A stretch of 64,000 bases of DNA from Diorhabda sublineata (taxonomy: Eukaryota > Arthropoda > Insecta > Coleoptera > Chrysomelidae): positions 13,819,312 through 13,883,311 of the forward strand of contig NC_079483.1 in the NCBI RefSeq assembly GCF_026230105.1, read 5' to 3'. Below are positions 1 through 13,400 of this stretch, piece by piece; position 1 is the first letter of the stretch; each line of letters begins with the position of its first letter. Position numbers and translations under genes: made by a program. Under the pieces are notes generated by a model, which did no database searches, was not told the origin of the DNA, and was given only the letters and a program-made list of their open reading frames with translations.

Positions 1-1854
1 ATGTATATCAAACACCAAAATATTTATAGATTCATCTATACACTTTGAAATTGATTTTTTCTCCAAATTACTGAATAATATTATTGGGTTAATATGTTAT
101 GTTCTACTGAAGCTTATATGAATTCTCCAGTTGCAGTAGACTTCCAATAACGTTTTTATCTTGAACTCTAAGATATAAAAAAATATTAAAATATATTCAA
201 AAAATTGTTTCTCGTTGGATTTAGTACAATAGACGATGAATCTATGATACAATTCACATATACTGCCCATTACTGCTCAATCTAAATTTTCTTGCATATC
301 TTTACTATAACTCAAAAGCTTTGAATCCTGGGAGTATAATTTAGTTTCATGAAAACTAACTTTATGCAACTAAAAACTGCAATAAATCACTGTTAAACTA
401 ACATTCAGACTGAAGACCTCCACATGTATTGTAAACTGGCCGCAGCAAAAGTTTCCGCGTTTTTTAGGAACAGTCATAAATCTGTTTAAAATGGGATGGT
501 TTTTTTAGATATATTCCCCGTTTACTACCCCGACAAACGCTGGACGATGTGTACACATTTCGGTACATGTTGATATAAATCATGCTTACAAACGGCGTTT
601 TATGGATCAATAACTTCAAATAATTCTTTATATCTTAAAAACTACTCTATATTGATCTTGGTGTAGATAAAACGTGGGTGAAGTGATGGACAACTCGTAA
701 TAGTCTGTGGTCATTGGGGAATTCCGGTTCCGAAGTAAAATCGCCGAAAATCAATTTTTCATAAATATCTGATGACTCAACAACAGATTTACTATTTTTC
801 ATGCAATTTATTCGAGAATGTACGTTTAACAGATGGAATTAACATTTTTTTAAGGTTTTGTTCTCTTTCCTTCGAACATTTCCAATAAAATGGTCTGATA
901 TTTCATATCATCAAACAAAAATGACATTGCTGATTGGACCATAAGCTAATGTATTATATATTAGATTTTACTCGAAAAAAACATTTCATCAAACCATTGT
1001 TAGAGTTAAGTAAATCCTATTAACAATGCAATTGAGGATAGTACGTTTCAAGATGTTTCGACCAAACTATAATAATCCTTGAGTAGTTAATAATTTCAAA
1101 CAACTACTACAGGTTGGTACTTAGACCATATAATACTTAGATCCGTATATAATTAGAGTGGTCTTTATATTTATACAGCAATATCCCAAATAGCATTTCC
1201 AGTATCTAATTATATCGTCATTACTTTTTTTAATTTGTCCAACTCGTAAATCTGATGCTGTTAAATCAGGTATTTTTATGTTTTTTTTATTAATTTTATT
1301 AGTATTCGTATTAGTTATAACACGTAGTATATAGAAATTGAAACAAGACGAATCGCGTTTTAATGAAAAAATGGCAAAAAAAGGTGCAAAAAAACTCGAG
1401 GTTTGTTAGGAGCAGGAGCAATTGAAGAAACGCTTAAATTAACAAAAACAGAAATATTTATAGTAAAAGTTGTCGGCTTGAAACCTATTTTTTACTAAGG
1501 AAACTTGAGGCCAATATAATTAATTGTGTAGATAAACAATACTATTCGAAAAAAGATATATATGTACATGTTATTTTGAGAATTAAAATACCTACTCTCG
1601 ATGTATCGAAAAAGTATTATTTAAAGACGACCTGATGTCCTATTTGGCGAACAAGTGTAAAGATAATTTTCTCGCGAATAGGGATTAATTATTGTGAGAT
1701 ATGCAAAGATATTCGTACCAAACACTCTTTGAATGTAGCGACATATTTCCTTGTAAGACATAAAAAATTATAGAATATAAAATACTGAACTAATTATGAC
1801 ATTTTGTCAACTAGAATATAAGCATTATTTGTTCTAAAATAGTTATTTTCGTAA
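1..1854. other. Gene-free AT-rich flank
   Basis: No open reading frame, RNA gene or recognisable transposon coding fragment is visible on either strand. The composition is strongly AT-rich with poly-A and poly-T runs. It may contain old non-coding transposon sequence, but nothing can be assigned. Confidence 0.5.
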
Positions 1855-3110
1855 CAAGTGCGGAAAGTGATACTTTCCCTCACGCGACTGCTCCGCTCCG
1901 CGTCGTTCGGGCAAGCGGTCAAGTGCGGGAAAGACACTTTACGCATGAGTTAGGAACCTTATTTTTTCTACGACCGTATATACAAAAAAGTATACCAATC
2001 CATTTTTCAAAAATTATTTTATTCAAACAATCATAATAATATACAAAATTTTAACTAAAAACCATTAATTATTATAAATATTAATTTTGAAAACACAATT
2101 TGTTGCATTCTGTAGACTAGTAAGAATTGCTGGCCCAGTTGACTTATTTGGAAGGTAGATGACGTCGGTGAGGATGGCATCGGTTGCAGGTCGCATAAAG
2201 ATGACTATGACGGTTACGGCAACAGTTTTAAGTCATTTGTAGTACAGAGAATTTGATATTTTTTTCTTCTTATTCTCTTAGTCCTCCAAATAGCCCTCAG
2301 CGACAGTAGTAGACTTCCAGCCACCGAGGTTGGTTATTTCTTCGCCGGAGTATGCTAGGAACATTGCCGAAGAACGTCTGAAACTGTGTCCTGTATAACG
2401 TTCCGGATTAGGTAGGCGTAAATATGCAGCAATCTCTGCTGGCATCTTACCAAAAGTGTTTACGCCAACGCATTGAACTGAGCATTTTCCATTCCTATAA
2501 TGAATAAAAAATCAGCGGTGTGGAGTGGTTTTCACAACAATTAGGTTGCCTTTATCTTGAATGTCGTCGACAGTGATATTTACAAGCTCGGATCTGCGGA
2601 GAGCGCCAACCAGTGCAAAAATGGCAGTCACCAATATTTTTTTGTTTAAGAAACGACGTTAGCTTATGGAAGTTTCCTTTATCCAAATTATGTTTTATTT
2701 TTACTAAACTTTTTACCATCGTATAGTGGAACCATAATGTATTAGATATCAAAACCTTACTTAGGTCTGAAAAATACACCAGAAATACACCTTCCTTATA
2801 AATTTTGGCCCCTTTCTCCTTATACCATGTAACAAAATGGTCGTATTGCTTCTCATACCTTAGTCTGGATTTGGCATGAATCCATTAATATTATTGTATC
2901 GGATTCGGTTTAATGTGGTTTAATTTAGAAGAAGATTGTTCTTATTCGGTCACTTCCAAGACGTTTTGAACAACTTTGACGTTTTAGTAAACAATTACAC
3001 GCTTGGGTTGTCATAGCAACTGATATCAAACCCGGGTGGTTTGATAGTTGTTTCTCCTTTTCAAAACTAAAATGCGTGCGGGAAAGTGGGTTAAAACGCA
3101 CGGTCGTAGA
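1855..3110 (-). mobile_element. Crypton-type DNA transposon remnant (whole element, approximate ends)
   Basis: This interval contains a decayed tyrosine-recombinase gene on the minus strand (separate entry). It is bracketed by GC-richer blocks carrying the same motif. At about 1858-1945 the motif GTGCGGGAAAGT appears twice, once in a near-palindrome. At about 3070-3105 CGTGCGGGAAAGT is followed by CGCACG, forming a hairpin. The shared end motifs suggest the borders, but I could not confirm terminal repeats or a target duplication by alignment. The whole-element extent is inference. Confidence 0.55.
2268..2882 (-). pseudogene. Crypton tyrosine recombinase (decayed)
   Basis: Reading the minus strand and allowing frame changes gives a recognisable animal Crypton-type tyrosine recombinase. 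The N-terminal core-binding part starts with RYEKQYDHFVTWYKEKG (about 2835-2880), then YFSDLSK and LWFHYTMVKSLVKIKHNL. The catalytic part follows with ALRRSELVNITVDDIQDKG (catalytic Arg box), then GHSFRRSSAMFL (the HxxR box) and GGWKSTTVAEGYLED (region of the final His/Trp and Tyr nucleophile) near 2280-2400. Enzymes of this family cut and paste DNA through a covalent 3'-phosphotyrosine intermediate. The copy is broken: at least one frameshift lies after LKQKNI, a stop follows the Asp-Asp box region, and a segment between the two halves is missing. It is certainly not active. The family call is strong; the subfamily is not determined. Confidence 0.82.
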
Positions 3111-5225
3111 AAAAAAATATTTGGTGTTCTTCCTTCTAATCTTGTATATTTTGGTCCATTTAATAAACAAAAATGAGATAATATATAATCTCTATAAGTA
3201 GAAAATACCTAAATTCCAAGCTCAACCTTTTTATAAAAGACCAAAACTTCCAATCGGCAAAAAATGTTATGTAGATATCAAATGAGGTCAGTTAGATCGT
3301 CTATCAAAGATCGTGGATTCTAACCAAGAACCAGATTGATTGTGATTCAATTTTAAGTGGAAATTTAAAATTTAAAACATGATCTACAAGAACTTTTGAT
3401 ATCTATTACTTTTCTGTGCGTTTATTCCTTCAAGATATTGATTTTGGTGTATAATATATAATTGTTATTAAACAGTGATTAACGATTTACTACTTCACGC
3501 ACTAAAAATTAATTATTGTTACGCAGAAAAATAAGAAAACCTATTAATTACGCTGCTCGTGATATTTAATAGTAGATAGCCATTTAATGGGAATAGATAA
3601 GTTTTAAAGTTCAAAAACCCATAGATAAATGAACCAACCCGTCAGCTGAAGGCATTTACTGAATGGTCTACTGTGGCAGAAAATATATAAGTATCTTATG
3701 ACTACGACCCGATTAACTCGATCAGTTTCCGAACAATAATGAACGTGAACCAGTTTATTATCCAAATAATCAGGTCATGATTGGGTTAACCCGATTATAG
3801 TTTCCGGAAAGTCCTCTCGGCACACTTTTTATTTATATCCCTGCTTAATATTTTGAGACCCTCGTTTTTAGGTGCAAGGGAAACCATGGCAAACGTCTAA
3901 CTCTTTTTCTAAGGATATCTTTAAAAGTTCGATATAATTCCAATTCTAATAATTTTTCGGCATATTATAATATTTAACTGTATAAGAATCAGTAATTTTT
4001 ACAAGATCATCTACTGTACTAAGTCCTAAAAGTCATATTAGTACCCAGGTACAATTCAAAAAATGCTTGTCATTTTCTAAATAATTCTTAATCGAATTCT
4101 GGATATCGGATTCAGAAACCAAAATAAACCATAGAACAAATCATTTCTGGAATTTCTGGACTTTTTTTAAAAAGTAACTAGATATCAATTTAGTTAACTA
4201 ACCTTGATAAATAGAATAGAATATTCTATAGATATGTTCCATTCAATAAGTTTTATCTCAATATCAGCACTGTTTAATTTGGCAACATTGCTTAGGCGTA
4301 CACTATTAGCGTAACAAGATAATTCTACAAAAAACAACTCAGTCAAGACATTCGTAAGCCCTAACCACCGATTTTCCAATATGGTGACGCCATTCAACCC
4401 TCTTAATGAACAGAGCATAGATAAGAATGTTCAGCGTTCACACTTCCTCCAGCAATTCTCTATAAATTACCCGGTGTAATCGCGTGCCATTTGTAACTCT
4501 TTGACGTTGAGAAAAAGCAGGTGCACTCAAATAGTAATTTAACTAAGATTTACTACACATCAGAAAAATACTCGCAGCTGGAGGGTTGCCGAACTTCATC
4601 AAGTCTACATAAAAATTTATATCATAGAAATGTTGTATTTGAAAGAGTTATCTTGTATATAAAGTGGTAAAAACAATGCGGAGACCGTAATATTTTTCTT
4701 CAGTTGTTAAATTTCATAGTACTAAATATGTACTTATAGTTGATTTGTCAAGCTAAATAATATTGTCTCTTGTATGGTGCATGGCTAAGACAATCCAAGA
4801 GAACCACAATGGCACCTATAACTTAAGTTTGGATTATAAATATATCCCAAATTCTTTGGACTTATTCAACTTATAAAGTTTCAATTGTATAGCTCCATAC
4901 TTTGGATATTACTACTATCTAAAAAAACCGATTTGGCTCTTAACACTGTTACTATCAAAATAGAGTATCTCGTAAAGTCATAGAAAGCTGGAATTTGCTA
5001 TGTAAACTAGTATCAGTATACAAAAAACAAGAAAAACTTAGAACCTGGCAGTTCATTCCCCAGCCATTAAACTAATGAATGGAAGCTGAAACGTTGTTTC
5101 TAGATGTATGTAAATTGATATTACAGATTTTCAATTAATAACCCATCGCCTTTAAATTATTATTCACTTGCATAAGCAAATACAGAAAAGTGAGTTTGCC
5201 TTCCAAGAACAAATCAAAAGGGTAC
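3111..5225. other. Gene-free intergenic stretch
   Basis: AT-rich, with no coding or RNA gene that I can support. A minus-strand open frame of 74 codons at 4194-4418 has no recognisable domain and no splice context, so it is not called. No tandem repeat was noticed. Confidence 0.45.
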
Positions 5226-5235
5226 GTAAAGCTAC

Positions 5236-5560
5236 CATTATACTAGGATGCTAGCATTCGGGATGCTAGCATCTCAGTTTGAGTCGAATTTGTTTGTGTT
5301 GGGATGCTAGCATCCCGGACTGCTATTTTATTTTAATTGTTTGCCAGTCGTCAATATGGATTTTTTAATTACTTTAGAATGTCAGTTCCTTCTTCGAAAG
5401 AGCTTCTAGGTTACTTCCAAAGCGACATCTTTAAACAAGATACAAAATTCCTCAGACCAATTTCACCCGAAGAGAAACTAGTCATAACTCTGATCAAAGT
5501 GCGCGCGCGCGTATATGTCAAATAGAGTGCCTGCTCGGATGCTAGCAGCCTAGTATAATG
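5236..5560 (+). mobile_element. Short inverted-repeat element carrying a Harbinger-like transposase fragment
   Basis: Imperfect terminal inverted repeats are visible. The left end CATTATACTAGGATGCTAGC (5236-5255) is matched in reverse complement by the right end at about 5538-5560. The 14-base palindrome GGATGCTAGCATCC, or a slight variant, occurs four times (about 5246, 5261, 5302 and 5537). Between the ends, a plus-strand frame encodes ELLGYFQSDIFKQD followed by ISPEEKLVITL, very like the start of the Harbinger transposase copy at 26.84 kb (ISTEEKLIITL). I infer a small non-autonomous derivative of a PIF/Harbinger-like transposon. A short (GC)n tract lies at 5500-5512. Confidence 0.5.
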
Positions 5561-6339
5561 CGCCGCATTTGAACCAATGCCCCACAACCGACCGGCCGCT
5601 CGCATTTCAGCATCCCGCTCGGGATTATGTTTTATTTAAAAATAGAATTTGACAATTTTAGTTATTTATGTCTACCTAATGATCTGGAGGAATTTGGAAG
5701 TTTTGCGCTGTTTAGTCCAGCTTCGGTGGAGCTCATGTTATATACACGACTTAAAAACAGGAAAGAGCTTAAAGCAGATAAAGGTAACCTGTCCACTCTA
5801 TAAATAAGTTTGATGTGTATATTTCAATACTAAACTGCTTAAAATGTTTATAATAAGTACAAAATGTATCAAATAAATATTTATTTACCTCACAGTTCAA
5901 CACAAATTATGAAAATATTTCATTGAAAAATCATTTAGATACTGAATGCGCTCACATTAACACTTTTTATATATCCAAAGCCAAATACAGATAAGCTTTA
6001 TAACACTATTGGAATAGTAGATTCCTTCAAGTTATCATAAATCAATCGCTAATAAAAAAGAATTCAATTCAATTGCTGAGTCACATATATACATATATAA
6101 TCTAAAGTTTTCGATCATATGTGTGTGGAAGAGCGCCTACATATACTGTAAAAACAGTCAAAATATAACTAGTAAAGAAAAAGTAAAAATGTATTAATGT
6201 ATTGTTTCCATCACGAAGGATACAATTAAATTATGATTATAGTGGGAAAACTGACGACTTTCAGTTCTTTTGAGACATTTTAAATCTATCAATTTCAGCG
6301 CATACAAATCGATGAAAAGAATAAGGTTTAATTGTGATG

Positions 6340-7250
6340 TTTTGATACAGAATTCGGAAAAGAATTCTTTATCAAAATGTGATATTGACATTGACAATTT
6401 CCTTATTTATATTGATCTAAAGATCACCTTCATTAATATCCAAATAAGGATAAAATCAACTTAGAACTTTGTTCTAATAAGAAAACTTAATTTTTCCTTG
6501 GTCCCTACATCTCAAATATATAGCAGTAATCAATTAAATTTTACTTAAATTATTTAGATCTTTTTCATCATTTATAGCTTTTTAGTTCTGAATGTGAACC
6601 ATTTCTAAAAATTCCCTTTTTCGTGTATTAGATTCCGGTTTAAGAATTTTTGAATCCTTTTATTGAATTTATGACTTTTTAATATTTCATAGTTGGTTAA
6701 TGCAGCTCTATTTTTTTTATCTTATTGATGACCTCTTAGTCTATTTTCTAAATACTGAGATATTTGCCCTACATAGACTGCGTCACAATTAGTACAAGGC
6801 ACTTGATATATAATATTATTTCTTTTGTTTCTTGGTGTATAAGATTTTAATTTAGTGAAATATTTGGATAATGGTATTATTTCCTTTATGACTTACACTA
6901 ATATCATTTATTGAAATAATTCGATAATTGTTGGGAAAGTCCTTGTATACATTGTAAGGAAAAATGTTTTGTGTGTTGATGTTTGGTTTCTGTTTTGATT
7001 TTAAATTTATTGTAGTATCTGTTTGTTTTTTTCCCAAATATGTTATTAATCATTTTTTCTAGATAATTATTGCAGTTTTTGCTTTTTGAATATCACTTCA
7101 TTTTGTGCTTTGATGCTATTTAAGGTATTTTCAATCGGCAAAGCATTTTTTTGAAGAATATTGTTTAAAGAATATAATGAAGGCGCCCTTCCATACAAAA
7201 ATCTAAAAATTTGATTTTCTTCTAACCATTTGTACTGTCAACAAAGGAAA
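6340..7250 (-). mobile_element. Penelope-like retroelement remnant with GIY-YIG endonuclease region
   Basis: The minus strand carries the carboxy-terminal part of a Penelope-like reverse transcriptase: VYKDFPNNYR, then a GIY-YIG-type core read as NIIYQVPCTNCDAVYVGQ, then QYLENRLRGHQ and a conserved basic tail with SHKFN, ILKPESNTRKREFLEM and IHIQ-like words. Penelope-like elements are retroelements whose reverse transcriptase is fused to a GIY-YIG nuclease. Stops and frameshifts make it inactive. Downstream (6338-6380) lies the 'TTTTGATAAAG' block shared with the end-repeats at 13.5 and 26.5 kb. The same family recurs on the plus strand at 12.35 and 15.69 kb. Confidence 0.75.
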
Positions 7251-7497
7251 ACACATGAAAGATGTTCCTATTGAAATTACAGAATAATAACTACTGCGTC
7301 GCTGTGGATTTCTCGGTGCCATGGATATTATTTTACAACACTTACTCAATAAATGTACGAATCACAATTCATTCAACCCTAAACGAAGTGTTGTATGACA
7401 AAAAATTATTCTAGCTTCTAACATTTTGATTTCTTCTATTTGCTTTTGAAATATCGGCATTCAGTTCCTGAGCACCTGTATATAAATAAATAGAATC

Positions 7498-10400
7498 CTA
7501 ATAATATCCATGTCGTCTACGATGAAAATAATCAGGATGTCTCTTTGCCGGTCGGACATCTAATTCTATTCTATCATGATTATATCGCATTTGATTTGGA
7601 TGTTCATCGTATCGAGGGTCCTCAAAAATTGTAATTCGCCTCTTTGGATAACTTCTATCGTAGCCTTCATAATAACCATCACCTCCTGCATAATGATCTC
7701 TACGGTAAGGAGGACTCGCGTATCTTTGTTCATCGTAAATTCCACCTGCTCCAAATGAATTTGCACCTTGATTAGAGATTCTCCGATCATCAAATTGATG
7801 ATTTCTGTTGTAATTCTGATTATTCATCCTATCTGCGTCATATATATGAGCATTGTCGTATTGACCTTGGTTCACTCCTTGATTTGCATGATAAGAGCTA
7901 TCAAGATGATTTCCATGCTTATTATCTTCCATGGCGTTTCCATAAGAACCTTAAAAAAAGATTATCATTTCTAATAATGTATAAACAAGAAACTGTGATT
8001 GTAACGTGATTTCAAAAAAATTTCATACAGGTATTCACAGAAAAAAATTATAAATAACGTTTAACTGCGTCAAAGATATTTCAACAAGATTAATTATTTT
8101 GTAATCAAAAATTCTCGATAAAAATATATCGAGAAGCTAACTATTGTTTCCTAAGTATTTAAAACTTAATTTTAACTGTTAAGAGTAAATGTGATGATGT
8201 TTTGAACGCTTTAAACCGTAGTATTTAATTCCTCTCATATGGGCACATTTTGAAATTACAATGCGAATGGTTCATGTTGAATTCTCGTGCAGGATACTGC
8301 ACACACGTTTAGCACAACTTTTTACATGTGAAGTAGAAGCTGCATTATTAAAATTCACAAAATTATAAAAATTCTGAGCAGTGCTTGAAGTTGTCTTTGG
8401 TGAGAGCCTTTAGAAGCTCTGCCGTTTTTTGCTTTACCGCTTCCATCGACTCAAATTGGGTCCCTTTCAAAACAGATTTTATCTTCGGAAACAAAACAAA
8501 ATACACGATGCGAAATCTGGGAGAACAGCGGGTATTCGAACACTGGAGTGCGCTTACTGGCCAAATACTGCTTCACAGATAGCGCGTTATAGGCAGGTGC
8601 GTTGTCCTAGTGCAAAATCCACGACTCGTTCTCGAAGTATTGCCAAAACCGACAAATAGTAAGTTTGGTTGATAGTCTGACCCTTTGGAACCCATGCAGT
8701 GATCACGATATCGTTAATGTCATAGACAAGATATCCAGATACCCAACGCATCACTCGTTTTTTACCTCACCCGTCTAGGGCGCCATCTAGGCGCGCAGTT
8801 TCGTTATTTAATAGCCAGAATGGAAAAGGTAAAACGTATTTTTAGACATGACTGAGTTTTTGGAATCCTAGCTGTATTTAAATTACTCCTTTTATTTGCA
8901 TTTAAAAAGCTTAAACCCAATCTTGAATTTTATATCTTCACTTTGGTATCTTCACTATTCAAGTAAAATTCATATAAAAGACTATTTTAAACTTTTACTG
9001 TGGATTTCCAAGAAATTTGTAAGAGTAAAAAAACAGAAATTATTAAATCTCAATTTTTTACATCTCTGGTAAGTAAGAACCGCGTACTTGAGCTTAATTC
9101 GTTAAGAACATTCTGGAGAATGATCTAGTTGTTATAAGAAGTTGTATATATAACTAGATGAATAGTTTCATCAGTTTTGATAAGGTGCCTGAAAAACAAC
9201 GGACAGGTTAGTAGAAACTAATAAAATACGGTGACGTTTACAAAAAACTGATTGGGAAATAAACTTGAGAAAAAGAGAACTTTTATGCCTATATCTACGA
9301 AGATTTTCAACAAAGTTATTGGTTTCTCGTACTACAGATGTTACTGTGGCGGAAAAATGAGAAATCAATTACGTTTTGTAATGGCAGGAGATCATTTTTA
9401 TAGATAATTCAATAATTTTCAATTCTATGAGATGTGTTTCAGTTTACAACGTACAATCAAATAATACATTTTCTTGTTTAACCTTAAACAATTTTTTATT
9501 GCCTTCCACCGCATATTTTCTGATAAACAACTTTTATTCTTCGAATACATATAAGCAGAATGGGAGTAAAGTTCTTTGTAATAACAGGTAGAACGGCAGA
9601 CCAAATATGTATTAAAAGAAGAAAGAAATTAAAAAAAATGAGAGCGATTGGCTGACGACAGATGAAGATTGAAGCTGTTAAACGTTGGGAAGCTTTGTTC
9701 ACGCTTTTAAAAACTAGTTTAATTCTTAGTTTTCTATACGTTTACAATTAATTTTTCTCACCTGAATCGCTTTTTCGAATGTGTTGACCACCTTCATCAC
9801 TACCACTATCATAAAAACTGGAATTGCTCCCGACCTCGTCTTTGTGATAGCTATTATGGAATCCATTACGTTGATGGCCTTTTTGATGAACTTTTTTATC
9901 CTCGAAACTATTATCTGCCGTACCACCTTTATTAAAAAAATTTCCTGTATTGAAATTATTAGCACTCAAGTGGTCATTCTTGTTATTGTTCTGCTCGCCG
10001 TACCGGACATTTGACATAGAATTTACTAAATTTTTTTCATTGAGTTTGTTGAATCCTGCGTCACCCTCAAAGTTGGCAATACCTGGAAAAACATACTCAT
10101 ATATCAGATTCTAATACTATCAAAGGTGAAATTTATCCATTGGTTTTCAATATTTGAAAATAACATAGAACTCAGATAGTATTATTTAATTTGAAATTGA
10201 TTTAAACTATCCCACCACACCAAAAAATTTATTCAAAATTTAGCTGTTGAGGCATACTTTCATATTGACTTTCTGCGCATGTTATGGCAACAATTTACAC
10301 CTGGCAATAATGTCTCTTTATTAATATATAATACCTGAAATTAGCGTCAAACAAATCACAGCACCTCTTAACTGCATTATTTAGTAGGATGTTTGTCACA

Positions 10401-13400
10401 ATGGTGTGTACCTATTTCAATTCGCATAATTTGAAAGACTGAAACTTTTCAGCTACTACCAAAGGAGATGTTATGACAGTCTTATGTTCAACTAAGCAAT
10501 TGAAAACAAGGAAATAGTTTCCCAAATTATTATTGCTGTTCCAAAATAAAAGATATTGGCAATGTATAGCAAATATACAGCAATATTCAACGATATGATC
10601 TGAGCTGAATAAAAATGTCCAGCAATTTTTTGGTTGAACGATATCAGTCATCCTGATATTACAGAAAATGTTTACTTAGAAAATATTAACTAATGATAAT
10701 CTTGATTATGGAAAGTTATCAGTGAGCAACCCATAAAATTATTTATTGAAAAAAATGTGTTGTAATACGTTGGCCTAATGAAGAAAACCAAGGATGAGTA
10801 TTCGAACTACAGAAAAAGAGGATTATCTATAATTTATTTCTTAGTGAATATAATAAATCAATACTATGTGAGTTGAGACAATTGGTCTTAAATTATAACC
10901 TTTTACTAACAACAACAGCACAGAAACGTATTCAATGCTCATATGGGCCCTTCCCATTCGTGATATAGTTCACGTCAATTTGGACATAAGAAAAATTGCT
11001 GCAAAATGGATTCTTCAATGTTTGAATGTTGAACAAAAGCTTGCAAGGGTAGAAGAAGCATCGCGTTCGATCTGTGCTCGATTTGAAAACGATGTAGACT
11101 TCTTAAACCGAATTGTTACTATGGATGAGACTTGGGTACATTTCTACGATCCAGGAATAAAGCAACAATCGATGGAATGGCGACACTCTCCAAGACCAAA
11201 GAAGTTTCGTGTCCAAAAATCTGCTGGAAAAGTTCTTGCTTCGGTTTTTTAGGATTGCCATGGAGTAATAATGATGATTGATTTTTGGATAAATCATAAT
11301 TAAAATCTTATTAAATTGCGTGATTTTCCCATTATATATATTTATATTCCTATCATTGGTTTGAAATGATCAACCATTTCCCTTGTTTAATTTGTTTTAA
11401 ATAGTTTGAATAATTCCAATTATTTAATTATTAGGAAAAATGCTCATATTAATGATACTTTCAGTGTTATTTGTTTGTTTCCAGTGCCTACGTACCATTT
11501 ATATAGTAATTAATTTCACATTTAAAATTAATTGTTCCATAAATACAACATCGTTAATAACAAATATATAACATTTACACAGTCCAAGTTGGTATTCAGT
11601 ACTGAAAACATAATTACGGTCAACAATACATACTCGCAGTAATGATGTTGAAAGGCCGTCAATCGGTGTTGTTATTAGTGTGTATTACATTTTTGGTAAT
11701 TGTTTCGTTTTCTCATAATGAAGTTCAAGCTGAAGTAAATGTGGGACCCTGTCTTATTCCTTCTACAATAATACCCTTAAATTGTCCAAGATTTTGCCAA
11801 ACGAGTGGTTACCGTGGAGGACATTGTTCCAATGGATTTTTTCCCGTCTGTATGTGCGAACAATAATGGTTTGCACGAAATTAGAAATTATGGTTTCGAA
11901 CAGAGATTATTTCGACATGTTTTTTTTTCACTTATATACAGAATATTTATAATCGATGAAATTATATTTTTAAATGAAAATATCACTTTATAACGACTGA
12001 TTTTAATAAAAATTTACTGTACTTACTCTTAAATATTTTTCTCCATTATATTGCCTAAGCGAAGAAATTTTATTCTTGTATAGATGTACACTGATGCATT
12101 GCAAAATATAAGCACAAATATATTCGATTCACTTGATTAAGAACAATGATATTTATCTTTTGAATATTTCTACAAAATGTCTGAATTTGGGAGCGTGTGT
12201 ACGAGGATGCATGTGTCTCTAATTTGTTAAAAAGGTCGCTTTGAATTAAATTAGAACTACAAGAATATATAGAATAATCTAAAAGTCGAAGGGCATTAAC
12301 TTTAATACTGCAATCATATCATTTCACCTCATAGTCTAGTCAACAACATATATAACATAAAAACATAATGATAAACATTCAAAAATATTTGAAACGGAAT
12401 CAAATATATGGAAAAGAGAATTCTTAGAAATTGTTCCCATACATAGGAACAAGAATGCTATCAATGATAAAAAATATCTAAATAATTGAAGTAAAATTCA
12501 TAGTTCCATTTTATAAATTCTGAAGCAGCTACATAATTTCAATGAAGATTGCTACGTATACTGGTATGGATAAAATAATGTCTACCTATCATAACATTGA
12601 ACTTAAATATGGAACTGAAGAGAAACAGAACCCCAAAAATCACGAAAATATCCTCCACAAAATTGTAAAACAAAAAAAATAAGTTGATACCTTAATACAA
12701 TAGTCAACGCCATTAACAACCAACTAACCTCACCTAACCTATAAAATTCATTATCATTTATATTCTAGCCAATGAATAATCAACTACATTCATATTTACC
12801 TAATCTATTGAAATTTAATGTTATCCATAAATTTACATATCAATATTAAACATCATTCACTAAAACTTATCCTTATCTAACCTATAAAAATTCAACGTCA
12901 TTCATAATCTACCCAATCAAAAATTAATGAAAATTCCTATAGTAACCAGAATCAATATTTCAAATAATCAAAATTTCTATCAACGTCAATTCGAATATTG
13001 AATTTTGAATTCTATGAGTTTGAAAATTTTTATAAGCATTAATAATATCAAAATGAACCGGAAATCTTAATTAATTATTCTAAGTGAAATTTTATAATTG
13101 TTATACATTTATACATATTTCTTATATTGTATTTGACCATAACTTAAGTCCCAGACGATCAAAACATAAGTATTCGGAATATATATTGAAGTTAGTCCAC
13201 TTTGGTGTTTCCTTGCTACAATCCCAATAAGAAACCTATATATGTATAATGAAATATCAGAAAAGAATACTAACAGATCTTTTGGTATTCTTTTTTGTTG
13301 TACAGGATAAATAAAACTCATTCGAGCAGATTAATAAAAAAAACTAATTTTGAAGCAGAAGAGACCTAAAACCAAAAACATTTAGAAACATATCAAAAAT

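Noticed and set aside
5411..5605. Minus-strand 64-codon frame with Arg-rich start
   Set aside because: Antisense to the Harbinger-like fragment inside the inverted-repeat element.
7566..7974. Open frames on both strands overlapping the last exon of the secreted-protein gene
   Set aside because: They are shadow frames of exon 3, whose reading frame is fixed by the splice junction and the signal peptide exon.
9496..9702. Hydrophobic minus-strand frame between exons 2 and 3
   Set aside because: No acceptor and donor pair joins it in frame, and exon 2 already joins exon 3 exactly.
9781..10014. Plus-strand hydrophobic 77-codon frame
   Set aside because: It is the antisense of exon 2 of the secreted-protein gene; its hydrophobicity reflects reverse-complemented Asn and His codons.
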